Part shown: positions 25,411 to 34,798 of the stretch, in pieces
How the letters are laid out: each line of letters starts with the position of its first letter
Position numbering within the stretch: position 1 is the stretch's first letter
Source: Clostridia bacterium
Lineage (GTDB): Bacteria > Bacillota > Clostridia > Lachnospirales > Lachnospiraceae
Direction of reading: 5' to 3'
DNA: 64,000 nt
Assembly: GCA_910575725.1 (NCBI GenBank)
Contig: CAJTFE010000021.1
Coordinates: 1 to 64,000 of the forward strand
Program-made: the position numbers and the translations under genes
The notes under the pieces: generated by a model
What the model was told of the DNA's origin: nothing
Seen by the model: the letters and a program-made list of their open reading frames with translations, nothing else
Databases searched by the model: none

Positions 25411-25944
25411 TCAACCCGCCAGAAGAAAGCCCTTTTCTTCCAAGACTCTCTCAATCCGTTCCATGGAAGCCGCATCCTTTGCCACTATGGTGTGATAATG
25501 AACATCCTCCGTCAGTTCTTTCAAAGGCTTTGCCCGGTTTTCTCTCATTTTCTGATAGAATTCTTCCGCATCCTGGCGGCTGGCAATGATGAGATCCACC
25601 GCTATCTGCCCGTACAGCTCATGCTCCACCACCACGTCCAGGATCTTTCCGCCCAGATCCACAATCCCGTAGAACTCCTCCAGCACCTGCTCCGTTGTGT
25701 GGCGGACGCACAGGGTCTTCCTGCACTCCCCAGACTCCCGGCCTGGCTCAAACAGCAGATATCCTTTATTGGTAGAAAGAATATTTTTATTCACAGCCCG
25801 TAAAAGGGCCACGTCCTGCACAATCACCTGGCGGCTCACCTTCAGCCTCCTGGCCAGCTCCGTTCCCGAAACCGGGCTCCTGCTCCCGGCCAGCAGCCGG
25901 ATGATTTCCTCTCTTCTTCGTTCTCCGTCCAATGGCTTTTCCAT
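25411..25944 (-). CDS. NiaR/NadR-type niacin-responsive repressor
   Basis: Regulator of 177 residues. The N-terminal HTH_11 winged helix (about 8-65) has GTELARRLKVSRQVIVQDVALLR. The C-terminal 3H domain (about 78-172) is named for three conserved histidines, here in VRHTT, VVEHELYGQ and DVHYHTIV. This architecture is that of NiaR, which represses NAD synthesis and niacin uptake genes when niacin is bound. The downstream EIIC-like gene is the obvious target. No nad genes lie in the window. Confidence 0.85.
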   Translation of the reverse strand: MEKPLDGERRREEIIRLLAGSRSPVSGTELARRLKVSRQVIVQDVALLRAVNKNILSTNKGYLLFEPGRESGECRKTLCVRHTTEQVLEEFYGIVDLGGKILDVVVEHELYGQIAVDLIIASRQDAEEFYQKMRENRAKPLKELTEDVHYHTIVAKDAASMERIERVLEEKGFLLAG

Positions 25945-25964
25945 CTTTCACTGCCCTTCCATAC

Positions 25965-27719
25965 TCAATTCTCATTCCGCCTCATATCACGGGCTCTTTC
26001 CGGCGTCATCATGGCCGTTCCCGTTCCTTGATACACCACTTCAAAACCACCTTTGTCAAAGTACTTTGACAGCTCCCAATCCGGAAAATCGTCCGCCCAG
26101 TGTATGATATAGATGATATTGGGGTACTTTTCCGGATGCAGCGCATAGTAATCATATAGCTGAGTGCTCCCCTCGTGAACCTGCCAGGTGGAATAGCTGC
26201 CGCAGCCTGCTTCTGCATAAAGATAAATCCAGGGAGCCACCCCGACTACAAGAAGACGATCCTTAGAAGTCATGTGAAGGCTGTCTAGCTCTGCAAGCAC
26301 CTCCTCGTACCACTGGGCTGTTTCCGGCGAAGTGTAAACGCCTTTTAAGGGGCCCCGTTCCATTCTCTGTGTAAGCAGCGGCATGGCATCCTCTCCGCAG
26401 ATATAGCTCATCCGCAAATGGAAGCTCCCCAAAAACTGAAGAAAAACCACCGCGCACACTGCTGCACTGCCAGCCCCCCGCAAAATCCTCTGCTTCTTTC
26501 CTTCCAGGCTCCATATTTCTTTCAGCCACTGCGCCGCAAACACCAGCCCGACACAGGAGCAAAGGCTGTAAGCCGCACTGATATTCACAATTCCGGTATT
26601 GCTGGCAAAGTGAACAATCATGGTAAAAGCCATTGCCGGAAGATACCAGCCGTAAAACAAACGCCTGTCCTTATGCTTCGTAACAAAATACGCTTCCAGA
26701 CACCAGAAAGCCAGTGGGAGCATCTGATAATTAATGGGAATATGTTCCGCTGCAAATCCATAATAAAGCAGGCTCGGAAATACAAACACCGAAGCCAGAG
26801 CCATATAAAGCACGTCGTGCTCAAAACGCTTCCGATCCAGCAGCGTAGCCAGGTAAACTGCGCCAAGCCCGCAGAACATAAAGCGGTAGCTTTTAAAACA
26901 CAGCTCAAAATAGCGTTTTGTTTTATACCAGAACCCTTTGCTTTGATGCTCCTGATCTGCCAGAATACAGGGAATATTATCCAGCACCTCAGTTATCGTC
27001 CCTCTCTGAAACACAAATATCAGAAAAAATACGAGAATAATCCCGGCCCCCAAAGTCATCCATAAAAAATTGCGAAACGAAAGGGCGCCTTCTGTTTGCT
27101 GCTTTTTTTTGCGGTTTAAAAGGGTTATTACAAGACAAATAAGGCCATAGGCAATATACAAAAGAAGCGCAAATGGATTCGCCAGAACAAGCGCAGCCAT
27201 AATCATTCCGCAAAGCAGATACTCTGGTATGGAATGCTCCATCTTAGCAGAAAGCACGGCCAGCAGTATGGTCAGCGCACCAAACTCAATGCAGTTGTAG
27301 GACATGCCGTAAAGGCCAAAGGGCACAAAGAGCAAAAACAGCAAAGCCGGCCCGTAAGAAACCATTCCTCTTCTCTGAAAGCGCAGGTATAAAAGCAGGG
27401 TTATGATGCCTTCAAATGCCAGATACAAAAAGCGGCTTGCCATAACAATTCCTTCTGTTGAGCCTAAAGCCGCGCGAATCAGACTGTAAATGGGATGCAG
27501 CAGAAAGCCGCTGAGCTGCTGGGCCGGATGCCAGTCATCAACAAGAAGCTTCCCTCCCCGGTATAGAAGCTCCGATGTCCCGATATAATACATCTCATCC
27601 GCCGTATTAAAGCCATAGAAGCTGCGTCTAATCAAAAGAATCTCTATCAAAAGAAACAGACCAATAAAAATCAGATGCTGCACGTTTTTTTGCTCTGCCG
27701 TTTTCCTGCCTGCCGTCAT
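25965..27719 (-). CDS. GT-C-like polytopic membrane protein 1
   Basis: Protein of 584 residues with about a dozen membrane helices, then a soluble C-terminal domain (about 440-584). The first external loop holds FNTADEMYYIGTSELL (37-52). An acidic pair in this position is the catalytic mark of GT-C glycosyltransferases that use lipid-linked sugars. VDDWHPAQQL follows. The C-terminus has a conserved block VAPWIYLYAEAGCGSYSTW. It is paralogous to the product of 47826-49529. It is probably involved in envelope glycan or lipid modification. Family assignment is tentative and the substrate unknown. Ribosome site AGAGGA precedes the ATG. Confidence 0.65.
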   Translation of the reverse strand: MTAGRKTAEQKNVQHLIFIGLFLLIEILLIRRSFYGFNTADEMYYIGTSELLYRGGKLLVDDWHPAQQLSGFLLHPIYSLIRAALGSTEGIVMASRFLYLAFEGIITLLLYLRFQRRGMVSYGPALLFLLFVPFGLYGMSYNCIEFGALTILLAVLSAKMEHSIPEYLLCGMIMAALVLANPFALLLYIAYGLICLVITLLNRKKKQQTEGALSFRNFLWMTLGAGIILVFFLIFVFQRGTITEVLDNIPCILADQEHQSKGFWYKTKRYFELCFKSYRFMFCGLGAVYLATLLDRKRFEHDVLYMALASVFVFPSLLYYGFAAEHIPINYQMLPLAFWCLEAYFVTKHKDRRLFYGWYLPAMAFTMIVHFASNTGIVNISAAYSLCSCVGLVFAAQWLKEIWSLEGKKQRILRGAGSAAVCAVVFLQFLGSFHLRMSYICGEDAMPLLTQRMERGPLKGVYTSPETAQWYEEVLAELDSLHMTSKDRLLVVGVAPWIYLYAEAGCGSYSTWQVHEGSTQLYDYYALHPEKYPNIIYIIHWADDFPDWELSKYFDKGGFEVVYQGTGTAMMTPERARDMRRNEN

Positions 27720-27756
27720 CTTTTCCTCTTCCTCATCTATCAGAAATCACAAAAGA

Positions 27757-27789
27757 GGGTGCCGCAAAAACTGTTCTACAGCGGCACCC
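27757..27789 (-). terminator. Terminator after the coiled-coil gene
   Basis: GGGTGCCGC (27757-27765) pairs with GCGGCACCC (27781-27789), 9 bases past the stop of the coiled-coil gene. Minus-strand TCTTTTGTG follows. Confidence 0.75.
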
Positions 27790-27798
27790 ATTTTATCT

Positions 27799-28068
27799 TT
27801 ACGCTTCTTTCTCACGAAGCGCCCGATCGATCTGTGCTTTCAAGCTCTCTGCCTGTTCCGTAATCCGGGTCAGTTCATCCTGTATCAGATGCAGCTCACG
27901 CCTCCTGGCTTCCTTCGACTCCTGGAGCTTCTTTTCGTAAAGCGCTTTCTGTTCCTCCCGAACCTGCTTTTTTAACTGCTCGGACCGTTCCTTTTCCTGC
28001 TTCCTCATCTGTTCCTTCAAACGGTTGACATTCTCCTTGTAAAACTGCTCCAGCGGATGAACCTTCAT
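27799..28068 (-). CDS. Small charged coiled-coil protein
   Basis: Unrecognised 89-residue protein, almost entirely helical and rich in Lys, Glu, Arg and Gln. Heptad-like spacing of Leu, Val and Ile runs from about residue 15 to 85 and predicts a long coiled coil. There is no signal peptide or membrane segment. It follows the aldolase gene by 32 bases and ends at a terminator, so it shares the aldolase transcript. It could be a structural or scaffolding protein; no function is proposed. Confidence 0.7.
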   Translation of the reverse strand: MKVHPLEQFYKENVNRLKEQMRKQEKERSEQLKKQVREEQKALYEKKLQESKEARRRELHLIQDELTRITEQAESLKAQIDRALREKEA

Positions 28069-28100
28069 AATCGTTCCCTCTCTCCTGCTTCCTGTCTTTC

Positions 28101-28949
28101 TTACGCTTTTCCGTCACATCCGCACATCTTCATGCGGAGCTTCACGATCTCCTTCACATGCTCCATAGCCGTCTTGCCGTACTTCTTCGGATCAAAGGCG
28201 TCCGGATTGGCCGCCAGGAATTCCTTTACGCCGTCCGTATAGGCAATCCGCAGCTCTGTAGCAAAGTTCACCTTACAGATTCCGCGCTTGATGCTCTCCT
28301 TTACCGCTTCCTCGGAAAGCCCGCTGGCTCCGTGAAGCACCAGAGGGATGGATACTACCTTGCGGATCTCGGCCAGACGGTCAAGATCCAGCTTGGGCTC
28401 TCCCTTATAGACGCCGTGAGCCGTTCCGATAGCCACAGCCAGGGAGCCGATTCCTGTGCGCTCTGCAAACTCCTTTGCCTCCATAGGATCTGTGTAGCCG
28501 CCGCTGCCGCCGTCCAGATCATCCTCCTTGCCGCCTACCTTGCCAAGCTCTGCCTCTACGGGAATATGAGAGGGACGGCAGGCGTCCGCTACGGCCTTTG
28601 TAACTGCGATATTCTCCTCAAATACGCTGTGGGAGCCGTCGATCATAATGGAGCTGTAGCCGGTTCTCAAGGCCTGCATCGCCAGGTCAAAGCTGTCGCC
28701 GTGATCCAGATGCATACAGACCGGTACACTTGCCCTCTCTGCCGCCGTCTTTACATTGGCCAGGTACATATCCAGTCCCGCATATTTTACCGTGGAAGGG
28801 GTAGTCTGAAGCATCAGCGGCGCTTTCAGCTCCTCCGCTGCCGCAATGACTGCCATTACCATTTCCATGTTCTCCACATTGAATGCTCCTACTGCATAGC
28901 CGCCTTTCTGGGCATCCAGAAGCATCTTCTCTGATGTTACAAATGCCAT
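28101..28949 (-). CDS. Class II ketose-bisphosphate aldolase, GatY/KbaY type
   Basis: Zinc aldolase of 282 residues that splits a ketose-1,6-bisphosphate into two trioses. Key pieces are MHLDHG with the catalytic Asp82 and zinc ligand His83 (same numbering as E. coli GatY), GTAHGVYKG and VLHGASGL with the other zinc histidines, and KVNFATELR. The C-terminal CGCDGKA also recalls GatY, whereas fructose-bisphosphate aldolases have NIDTD-like loops. Tagatose- and fructose-bisphosphate are both possible. ATG at 28949 was chosen: AGGAGG is 8 bases upstream, but only 2 bases from ATG 28955. It has its own SigA promoter, so it need not follow the neighbouring sugar operon. Confidence 0.88.
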   Translation of the reverse strand: MAFVTSEKMLLDAQKGGYAVGAFNVENMEMVMAVIAAAEELKAPLMLQTTPSTVKYAGLDMYLANVKTAAERASVPVCMHLDHGDSFDLAMQALRTGYSSIMIDGSHSVFEENIAVTKAVADACRPSHIPVEAELGKVGGKEDDLDGGSGGYTDPMEAKEFAERTGIGSLAVAIGTAHGVYKGEPKLDLDRLAEIRKVVSIPLVLHGASGLSEEAVKESIKRGICKVNFATELRIAYTDGVKEFLAANPDAFDPKKYGKTAMEHVKEIVKLRMKMCGCDGKA

Positions 28950-29000
28950 ATCCATATCCTCCTATTCCAAGTTCCGTAAAGGCCGAATTTTTCTAAATCC

Positions 29001-29029
29001 ATCCTACTATAGCTGTGTAGGTTTGTCAA
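29001..29029 (-). promoter_or_regulatory. Promoter of the aldolase gene
   Basis: Minus-strand consensus TTGACA (29029-29024), 17-base spacer, TAGGAT (29006-29001). No operator-like dyad is seen around it, suggesting constitutive expression. Confidence 0.7.
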
Positions 29030-29063
29030 CTCAGTTTCCAATCCGTAATCTCTTAAGAGCAAA

Positions 29064-29104
29064 TACTCCATCACTAGGAATAAGATGTTCCCGGCGATGG
29101 AGTA
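29064..29104 (-). terminator. Terminator of the ABC sugar operon
   Basis: TACTCCATC (29064-29072) pairs with GATGGAGTA (29096-29104); GGAA/TTCC pair within the loop. It lies 24 bases beyond the binding-protein stop. The following T-run is short. Confidence 0.55.
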
Positions 29105-29127
29105 CCATGTCTCATATTATTTTGATT

Positions 29128-30141
29128 TTATTCAATAAAATCATTTACATTATCAATTGTAATCAGCTGGAAAGGCACATCATATCTTGCTTCTACCGTC
29201 TCCCCTTTTGCCACTTTAACAGCCACATCAACTGATGTGCTTGCCTGTGCATTAGCATCCTGCAGCACTGTTCCCGAAAGCCGTCCATCTTTTACTGCCG
29301 CAAGAGCATCCGGAATTGCATCTGTACCGATAATAATCAACTCTCGATCCTGAGATTCCGCCGCCTGCAGAGCACCCATAGACATGTCGTCATTTTCGCA
29401 GATAATCGCCTTCAAATCTGCATATTTTCCAAGCCAGTCCTCCGTAGTTGCCATTGCTTCATCTCTGGACCAGTTGGCTGAAAGAGTTGCCACACACTCA
29501 AATGCTTCATTTGCAAGGATCGTATTCTCCAGCCCTTCATAGCGAAGAAGCTGGGCACTTTGTCCCATCTCACCTTCCAGAACCGCATACTGTCCGCCTT
29601 CTGCTCCAAGCTGCTCCATTACAAAATTACCCATGATTTCTCCGGCCTGTCTGTCGTCAGAACCCACAAAAGATACGTAGTCAGTACGTGTTGTCTCCGT
29701 ATTCACTTCAATGACCGGAATACCCGCATCGGCCGCCAGATCCAGAACCTGTGCCGATCCATCTGCATCCTGGGGATTCAGAATAATAACATCAACCTGC
29801 TTTGCAATCAGATCCTCTGCCTGGGAAATCTGCTTTGCAACATCAGCCTGTCCATCCATCAGATAAAGCTCTGCCTCAGAATATGTCTCTGTTGCATAAG
29901 CCTGGATAGCTTCACCCAGCTTATTAGAATATGTGTCAGACATTGTCTTCATCAGAACTCCAATCTTGATTGTTTCCCCTCCCGCAGCATTCTCTGCATC
30001 AGCAGGTTTTTCCGCATCAGTATCCTCTGCCGTTTCCTCTTGCTGGGGCGTCTCTGCCGGCGCCTGCTCTTTGGAGCTGCATGCTGTCAACCCAAGAAGC
30101 ATCGCTCCCGTCATAATTGCTACAAAAACTTTCTTTTTCAT
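29128..30141 (-). CDS. Sugar-binding lipoprotein of a ribose-type ABC importer
   Basis: Exported lipoprotein of 337 residues with lipobox LTAC (Cys21) and an acidic Ala/Glu linker to about residue 55. The mature part is a two-lobe periplasmic-binding fold of the RbsB/LacI type (about 57-335). Typical segments are KIGVLMKTMSDTYSNKLGEAI, VDVIILNPQDADG, GIPVIEVNT and AIICENDDMSMGAL. It delivers sugar to the permease and ATPase encoded upstream. Substrate is inferred from neighbours to be a ketose or its aldose isomer. Confidence 0.92.
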   Translation of the reverse strand: MKKKVFVAIMTGAMLLGLTACSSKEQAPAETPQQEETAEDTDAEKPADAENAAGGETIKIGVLMKTMSDTYSNKLGEAIQAYATETYSEAELYLMDGQADVAKQISQAEDLIAKQVDVIILNPQDADGSAQVLDLAADAGIPVIEVNTETTRTDYVSFVGSDDRQAGEIMGNFVMEQLGAEGGQYAVLEGEMGQSAQLLRYEGLENTILANEAFECVATLSANWSRDEAMATTEDWLGKYADLKAIICENDDMSMGALQAAESQDRELIIIGTDAIPDALAAVKDGRLSGTVLQDANAQASTSVDVAVKVAKGETVEARYDVPFQLITIDNVNDFIE

Positions 30142-30168
30142 AATGTTCTCACCTTTCTTTTTTATTAT

Positions 30169-31104
30169 CTACTTTGATATCTTTTTAGACATAATATCAA
30201 AGCAAACAGCTCCTAAAATAATCAGTCCTTTGATAATCTGCTGATAGTAAGAAGATACGTCCAGCAGATTCAGCCCATTGTTCAATGTACCAATAATCAA
30301 AATCCCGATTAAAGTTCCAGGAATCGTTCCGATTCCTCCTGTCATACTGGTGCCGCCAATCACAGCCGCCGCAATTGCATCTGTTTCATAGCCCGTTCCC
30401 ACAGCCGGCTGACCGGAATTTGTTCTGGAAGCCAGAACTATTCCTGCGATCCCCGTCAGCACTCCGCTTAAAATGTAAACCCTCATCAGAATATGTTTTA
30501 CCTTTACCCCGGAGGCCTCTGCCGCTTTTACATTACCTCCAACTGCATAAATATACCGGCCAAACTTCATTTTAGAGAGAAACATATGACAGACTATAAG
30601 AATAATTATAAAGATCACAATAGGTGCCATGCCCTTTCCGATCCAGCTGAAGCCTTCTGAAGCAAGCGTATAAGGCTTACCGTCGGAATATACATATGCA
30701 AAGCCTCTTGCTATTGTCATCCCTGCCAGTGTTGCCACAAAAGGCGGAACCTCCATATAAGCAACAAAGAAACCATTCATTGCTCCGAAAAGAGCACAAA
30801 CCACAATGCCTGCTGCCACTGCAAGTATTACATTTGACGGATTAGCCACCAGAATACTCCCGGACACCACACCCGCTACTGCTACCAGAGAGCCAACCGT
30901 CAAATCAATCCCCCCTGTCATAATGACAAAGGTCATTCCAATTGCAATTATTCCATTTACAGAAACCTGCCGCAGAATATTTACTGCATTTTTCGTTGTC
31001 CGGAATGTAGGCGATACTATCATCAGAATGCTCCACATCGCCACCAGAACAATTAAAATTCCATATTTTCTGGCAAATTCCATGTTAAGCTTACTCTGTC
31101 TCAT
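30169..31104 (-). CDS. Ribose-type ABC importer permease
   Basis: RbsC-family permease of 311 residues with about nine or ten membrane helices. Family marks are NGIIAIGMTFVIMTGGIDLTVGS (about 50-72, split here for length as GMTFVIMTGGIDLTVGS), the cytoplasmic coupling loop GRYIYAVGGNVKAAEASGV and GGTSMTGGIGTIPGT. The ATG at 31104 was chosen since GAGGAG precedes it; the in-frame ATG at 31134 lacks a site. It forms the membrane channel with the ATPase encoded at 31227-32729. Confidence 0.94.
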   Translation of the reverse strand: MRQSKLNMEFARKYGILIVLVAMWSILMIVSPTFRTTKNAVNILRQVSVNGIIAIGMTFVIMTGGIDLTVGSLVAVAGVVSGSILVANPSNVILAVAAGIVVCALFGAMNGFFVAYMEVPPFVATLAGMTIARGFAYVYSDGKPYTLASEGFSWIGKGMAPIVIFIIILIVCHMFLSKMKFGRYIYAVGGNVKAAEASGVKVKHILMRVYILSGVLTGIAGIVLASRTNSGQPAVGTGYETDAIAAAVIGGTSMTGGIGTIPGTLIGILIIGTLNNGLNLLDVSSYYQQIIKGLIILGAVCFDIMSKKISK

Positions 31105-31226
31105 CTTCTCCTCCTCGCATTTATAATTCTGCAATATCCCTCTTAGTATCCCTGTCTAAATCAATTTCCAGCCACAACAGCATGCACCTGTCAATTAATT
31201 TGTGCACTAGGAGGATATTACTGTTT

Positions 31227-32729
31227 TTATACTTCCCGAAGCGCACTGTTCAGAAGCGTCTTCTGAGTAATCTTTCCGCTTTCAATGTCCTCTCTATTAA
31301 ACTCACCGGTTATTTTTCCGCCTGATACCACCATAATCCGGTCACTCATGCCCATAACCTCCGGCAGTTCTGAAGATATCATAATAATTGCAATCCCTCT
31401 TCTTGCCAGATCACACATAATTTTATATATCTCAAACTTTGCTCCGACATCAATCCCTCTCGTTGGTTCATCCAGAATCAGAACCTTAGGTTCTGACATC
31501 AGCCATTTTGCAATAACAACTTTTTGTTGATTCCCTCCGCTTAAGTTTCCGGCATACATCTGGATAGAAGAACATTTTGTTGCCAGAGCATTGCTGTATT
31601 CCTCTACCTCTTTTTTCTCCTTGTTTCCATTAATAAATACCCCCGGATGCTTCTTTTGAAGATTAGGAAGGGAAATATTTTCTTTAATTGACCTGCATAA
31701 AACCAGTCCTCTGATCTTCCTATCTTCACTTACCATAGCAATTTTATTTGCAATAGCATCACCCGGACTTTTAATCGTGATTCTCTGCCCTTCTATATAA
31801 AGCTCACCGGAATCCACCTTATCAATTCCAAAAATACTGTTCATAATTTCGCTTCTTCCGGCTCCGACCAGTCCGGAAAAGCCAAGAATCTCACCTGCAT
31901 GAACCGTAAATGAAATATCCTCGAATACGCCTTTGGAAGTAAAATTCCGTACTTCTAATACCGGCTCTTTGATCGGCACTGCTTCTTTAGGATAAATATT
32001 ATCCAGTGAGCGTCCCACCATCATTTCGACCAGTTCATCCTGCGTTACCCCCTTTGCAGATACAGTCTTTATAAATTCGCCATCTCTTAATACCGTAATC
32101 CGATCCGTCAACATCAGAATTTCTTCCAGACGGTGGGAAATGTAAATAATCGAAACCTCTTTTGCCGTTAATTCATGGATCAATCGAAATAATTTTTTCG
32201 ATTCTTCATCCGAAAGTGATGATGTGGGCTCATCCATAATAATGATATCTGCATTTTTCCGCACTGCCTTGATAATCTCCAGCATCTGTATCTGTGCCAC
32301 ACTCAGATACTTCACCTTAGTCTGAGGCGTAAATGCCAGACCGTATTCCTTCAGGATTTCCCCTGTATGCTGATACATCTCCTTATCATTCAGAAATTTT
32401 CCCTTCATAATCTCTTCCCCCAGGAAAATATTCTGTGCAATATCCATTTCCGGAAGAGGCGCCAATTCCTGATGTATCATCACGATTCCTTCCTTGATGG
32501 AATCCGAAATTGATTTAGGCCTGATTTCTCTTCCATTATGCCGCACGATTCCTTCATCCGGGCTATATTCTCCCGTGATCATTTTCATCAGCGTGGACTT
32601 TCCCGCTCCATTTTCTCCTACCAGTGCGTGCACCTCACCAGGCGCTATCTGAAAACTGACGCCCTTTACCGCATATACTCCTGGAAATTTTTTATGGAGA
32701 TTATCTACCTCTAAACGCCATTCTCCCAT
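31227..32729 (-). CDS. Ribose-type ABC importer ATPase (tandem domains)
   Basis: RbsA/MglA-family protein of 500 residues with two fused nucleotide-binding domains. The first has Walker A GENGAGKST (about 37-45), signature LSVAQIQ and Walker B IIIMDEPTSSLS. The second has the degenerate Walker A GLVGAGRSE typical of this family, signature LSGGNQQK and Walker B VLILDEPTRGID. GGGGAGG lies before the ATG. A 122-base gap before the permease gene contains no terminator, so all three transporter parts are probably one transcript. Confidence 0.95.
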   Translation of the reverse strand: MGEWRLEVDNLHKKFPGVYAVKGVSFQIAPGEVHALVGENGAGKSTLMKMITGEYSPDEGIVRHNGREIRPKSISDSIKEGIVMIHQELAPLPEMDIAQNIFLGEEIMKGKFLNDKEMYQHTGEILKEYGLAFTPQTKVKYLSVAQIQMLEIIKAVRKNADIIIMDEPTSSLSDEESKKLFRLIHELTAKEVSIIYISHRLEEILMLTDRITVLRDGEFIKTVSAKGVTQDELVEMMVGRSLDNIYPKEAVPIKEPVLEVRNFTSKGVFEDISFTVHAGEILGFSGLVGAGRSEIMNSIFGIDKVDSGELYIEGQRITIKSPGDAIANKIAMVSEDRKIRGLVLCRSIKENISLPNLQKKHPGVFINGNKEKKEVEEYSNALATKCSSIQMYAGNLSGGNQQKVVIAKWLMSEPKVLILDEPTRGIDVGAKFEIYKIMCDLARRGIAIIMISSELPEVMGMSDRIMVVSGGKITGEFNREDIESGKITQKTLLNSALREV

Positions 32730-32743
32730 GAAAACCTCCCCTT

Positions 32744-33688
32744 TTATTCATTTTCCCTTATCATATTTTTCACAGTTTCGGGAGATATATCACCTTCCAT
32801 AGGACCAAAAGCTGCCGCATTCAGCGCTCCGGCTGCAGCCCCCATCTGAGCAGCCTCTTTAAGACTCTTTCCCTGAACCAGGCCACAGATAAATGCCGCA
32901 TCAAAGCTGTCCCCCGCTCCAGTCGCATCCACCTGCTTTACCGGATAAACTCCCATTTTCTGTTCCAAACCATTCCTTGTATAAATCTCAGAGCCTCTGG
33001 AGCCATTTTTCAGAATCAGTATTTCAAGCCTTTCATTTTCAAAAGCTGCTTTTACCGCCTCTTCCACGCTTTCCATTCCTGTAATCATTTTCAGTTCCGC
33101 CACACCCGGAAGAAAAATATTACTGTTTTGGAATGCTTCCTGTACTATATTGATAACTCTGTTATCGCGCATCATCTCTAATCTGACATTGGGATCAAAG
33201 CTGATCTTTGTCCCCTGATCCTGAAACATATACATAGTTTTCAATATCTCCCGGCCAAATTCCATAGACGCCATCAGAGAACAGCCCATAATATGAAAAT
33301 ATTTTGTATCCTCCATTCCTTCCAGGCTTCCAGGCGCTTTTTGTTCTACTGCCGGTGTATTCTCAATATGAAAAATAAATTTTCTATCACCATTAGAATA
33401 ATAAGTTACAAACGCCACGCCTGTAGATCCATTATCGCTCTTCAATATCCGGCTGCAGTCCACTCCTACCTTCTCCAGGCGTTCTATGATATTCTTACCA
33501 AAATCATCATTTCCCACTCCCGCAATGATTCCGGTGCGACATCCCATCCTTGCCGCCGTACTTGCAAATATTCCTGGAGCCCCACTTGGAAAAGGTCCCC
33601 TGAATTCGCCTGTTTCATACAGTTCTACATTCTCTCCGGGCCGCATAATTTCACATAGCAGCTCTCCCATAATCATAATATCCGGCAT
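32744..33688 (-). CDS. PfkB-family sugar kinase
   Basis: Cytoplasmic kinase of 314 residues. The N-terminal PSGAPGIFASTAARMG region and the C-terminal DATGAGDSFDAAF (about 250-262, with the catalytic Asp) are the two PfkB signatures. Relatives phosphorylate fructose, 2-keto-3-deoxygluconate, ribose or tagatose. Placed between a ketose 3-epimerase and a sugar ABC ATPase, it most likely phosphorylates the ketose made by the epimerase. Whether at C1 or C6 cannot be told. It starts 105 bases after the epimerase stop and 14 bases before the ATPase start. Confidence 0.9.
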   Translation of the reverse strand: MPDIMIMGELLCEIMRPGENVELYETGEFRGPFPSGAPGIFASTAARMGCRTGIIAGVGNDDFGKNIIERLEKVGVDCSRILKSDNGSTGVAFVTYYSNGDRKFIFHIENTPAVEQKAPGSLEGMEDTKYFHIMGCSLMASMEFGREILKTMYMFQDQGTKISFDPNVRLEMMRDNRVINIVQEAFQNSNIFLPGVAELKMITGMESVEEAVKAAFENERLEILILKNGSRGSEIYTRNGLEQKMGVYPVKQVDATGAGDSFDAAFICGLVQGKSLKEAAQMGAAAGALNAAAFGPMEGDISPETVKNMIRENE

Positions 33689-33793
33689 TTACTTATCCTT
33701 CTTTCGTTTATATCCTCTCAATCACCGGCACCATCTCCACAGTGCCTATCCGACTGTAACAGAGTACTCTCTTTCATACACAGTTCCCGAAAG

Positions 33794-34678
33794 TCAACAG
33801 GATGGCTCAAATTTGTTTTTTAAATACTGTAATGATTTTTTCAGATATTTGTCCATAGTCTCTTCATCTGCTCCATTGCTTAAATCTCTCCAGACACGGC
33901 AGTCTCTTCCGACTTCTCCCCCCTGCTTCAGGAAGGGTTCCATGACAACACCCTTTTGATAATTAATATCTCTCAGAGCCCGGCCGACAGCTGTCCAGTC
34001 AATCGTCTCATTCATACCCGGAAGTTTCCGGTTTGCCTCGCCAACATGAAAATGTCCCAGCATACTTCCCGCTCTGCCGATCGCCTTACACATATCATCT
34101 TCTTCAATATTCATGTGATAAGTATCCAGCAAAATGTTAATACTCTTTCTCCCAATTTCTCTACAATAGTCAATGGCTTCTTCACAGTCTGTTAAAATAT
34201 AAGTCTCATTTCTGTTAAGAACCTCTAACGCACATTCAACACCCAGAGCATCTGCAGCCGTTCCCAGCTCTCTCAGCATTGGAATACTCCTTTCCCAGGC
34301 TGCCTCTTTATCTGTTTCCACAAAATCAGCAGGCCAGAAGGAATATATAGCTCCCGCTAATACAGGAGAATGGATCAATGCCATTTTTTTTACAATTTCC
34401 TTAAAATATTCCAGACCATTTTTTCTTACCTCTAAATCCGGAGAAGATAAATCATATTCTTTCGCCGGTCCGCTGTTGGTAGAAAAAGTAAGGCCATAGT
34501 TCCTGCCAATCGCGTCCAGTTCTTTCAACTGCGTCTCATTCATGTGATATACATGATCCGCCGTTATTTCAAACATATCAAATCCATATGCCGATAGTTT
34601 TTCGGCCACTTTTTTATATTTCTCCAAATCACATTTCCAGGTCGTTCCCCAATAAGCATATCCCATTCCAAATTTCAT
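33794..34678 (-). CDS. D-tagatose/D-psicose 3-epimerase family enzyme
   Basis: TIM-barrel sugar epimerase of 294 residues that inverts C3 of a free ketohexose. All expected metal and catalytic residues are present: Glu152 (LEVLNR), Asp185 and His188 (LLDTYHMNIEE), His211 (GHFHVGEANRKLPG) and Glu247 (VVMEPF). They match the Glu-Asp-His-Glu set of characterised D-psicose (D-allulose) 3-epimerases, and the tail RVWRDLSNGADE is also family-like. It is first in the minus-strand operon, under LacI-type operators. Interconversion of D-allulose with D-fructose, or D-tagatose with D-sorbose, is the family reaction. The in vivo substrate is inferred. Confidence 0.88.
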   Translation of the reverse strand: MKFGMGYAYWGTTWKCDLEKYKKVAEKLSAYGFDMFEITADHVYHMNETQLKELDAIGRNYGLTFSTNSGPAKEYDLSSPDLEVRKNGLEYFKEIVKKMALIHSPVLAGAIYSFWPADFVETDKEAAWERSIPMLRELGTAADALGVECALEVLNRNETYILTDCEEAIDYCREIGRKSINILLDTYHMNIEEDDMCKAIGRAGSMLGHFHVGEANRKLPGMNETIDWTAVGRALRDINYQKGVVMEPFLKQGGEVGRDCRVWRDLSNGADEETMDKYLKKSLQYLKNKFEPSC

Positions 34679-34770
34679 AGCATTTTCCTCCAGTCTTTGT
34701 GTTCGAGCAACTTATTGTAAAAAATACAATTATTCTTATAAATTAATGATTAATGATTTTCAAATCTCTT

Positions 34771-34798
34771 GTTATACCATTTTTTGTGCTCGTGCTCA
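34771..34798 (-). promoter_or_regulatory. Promoter and LacI-type operator of the sugar operon
   Basis: Minus-strand TGAGCA (34798-34793), 16-base spacer, TATAAC (34776-34771). The motif GAGCACGAGCACA (34797-34785) overlaps the -35 and spacer. The same ACGAGCACA core recurs at 34951-34959 before the divergent lacI gene. Repression by that LacI product is the likely control. The rest of the 343-base divergent region is AT-rich and gene-free. Confidence 0.65.
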
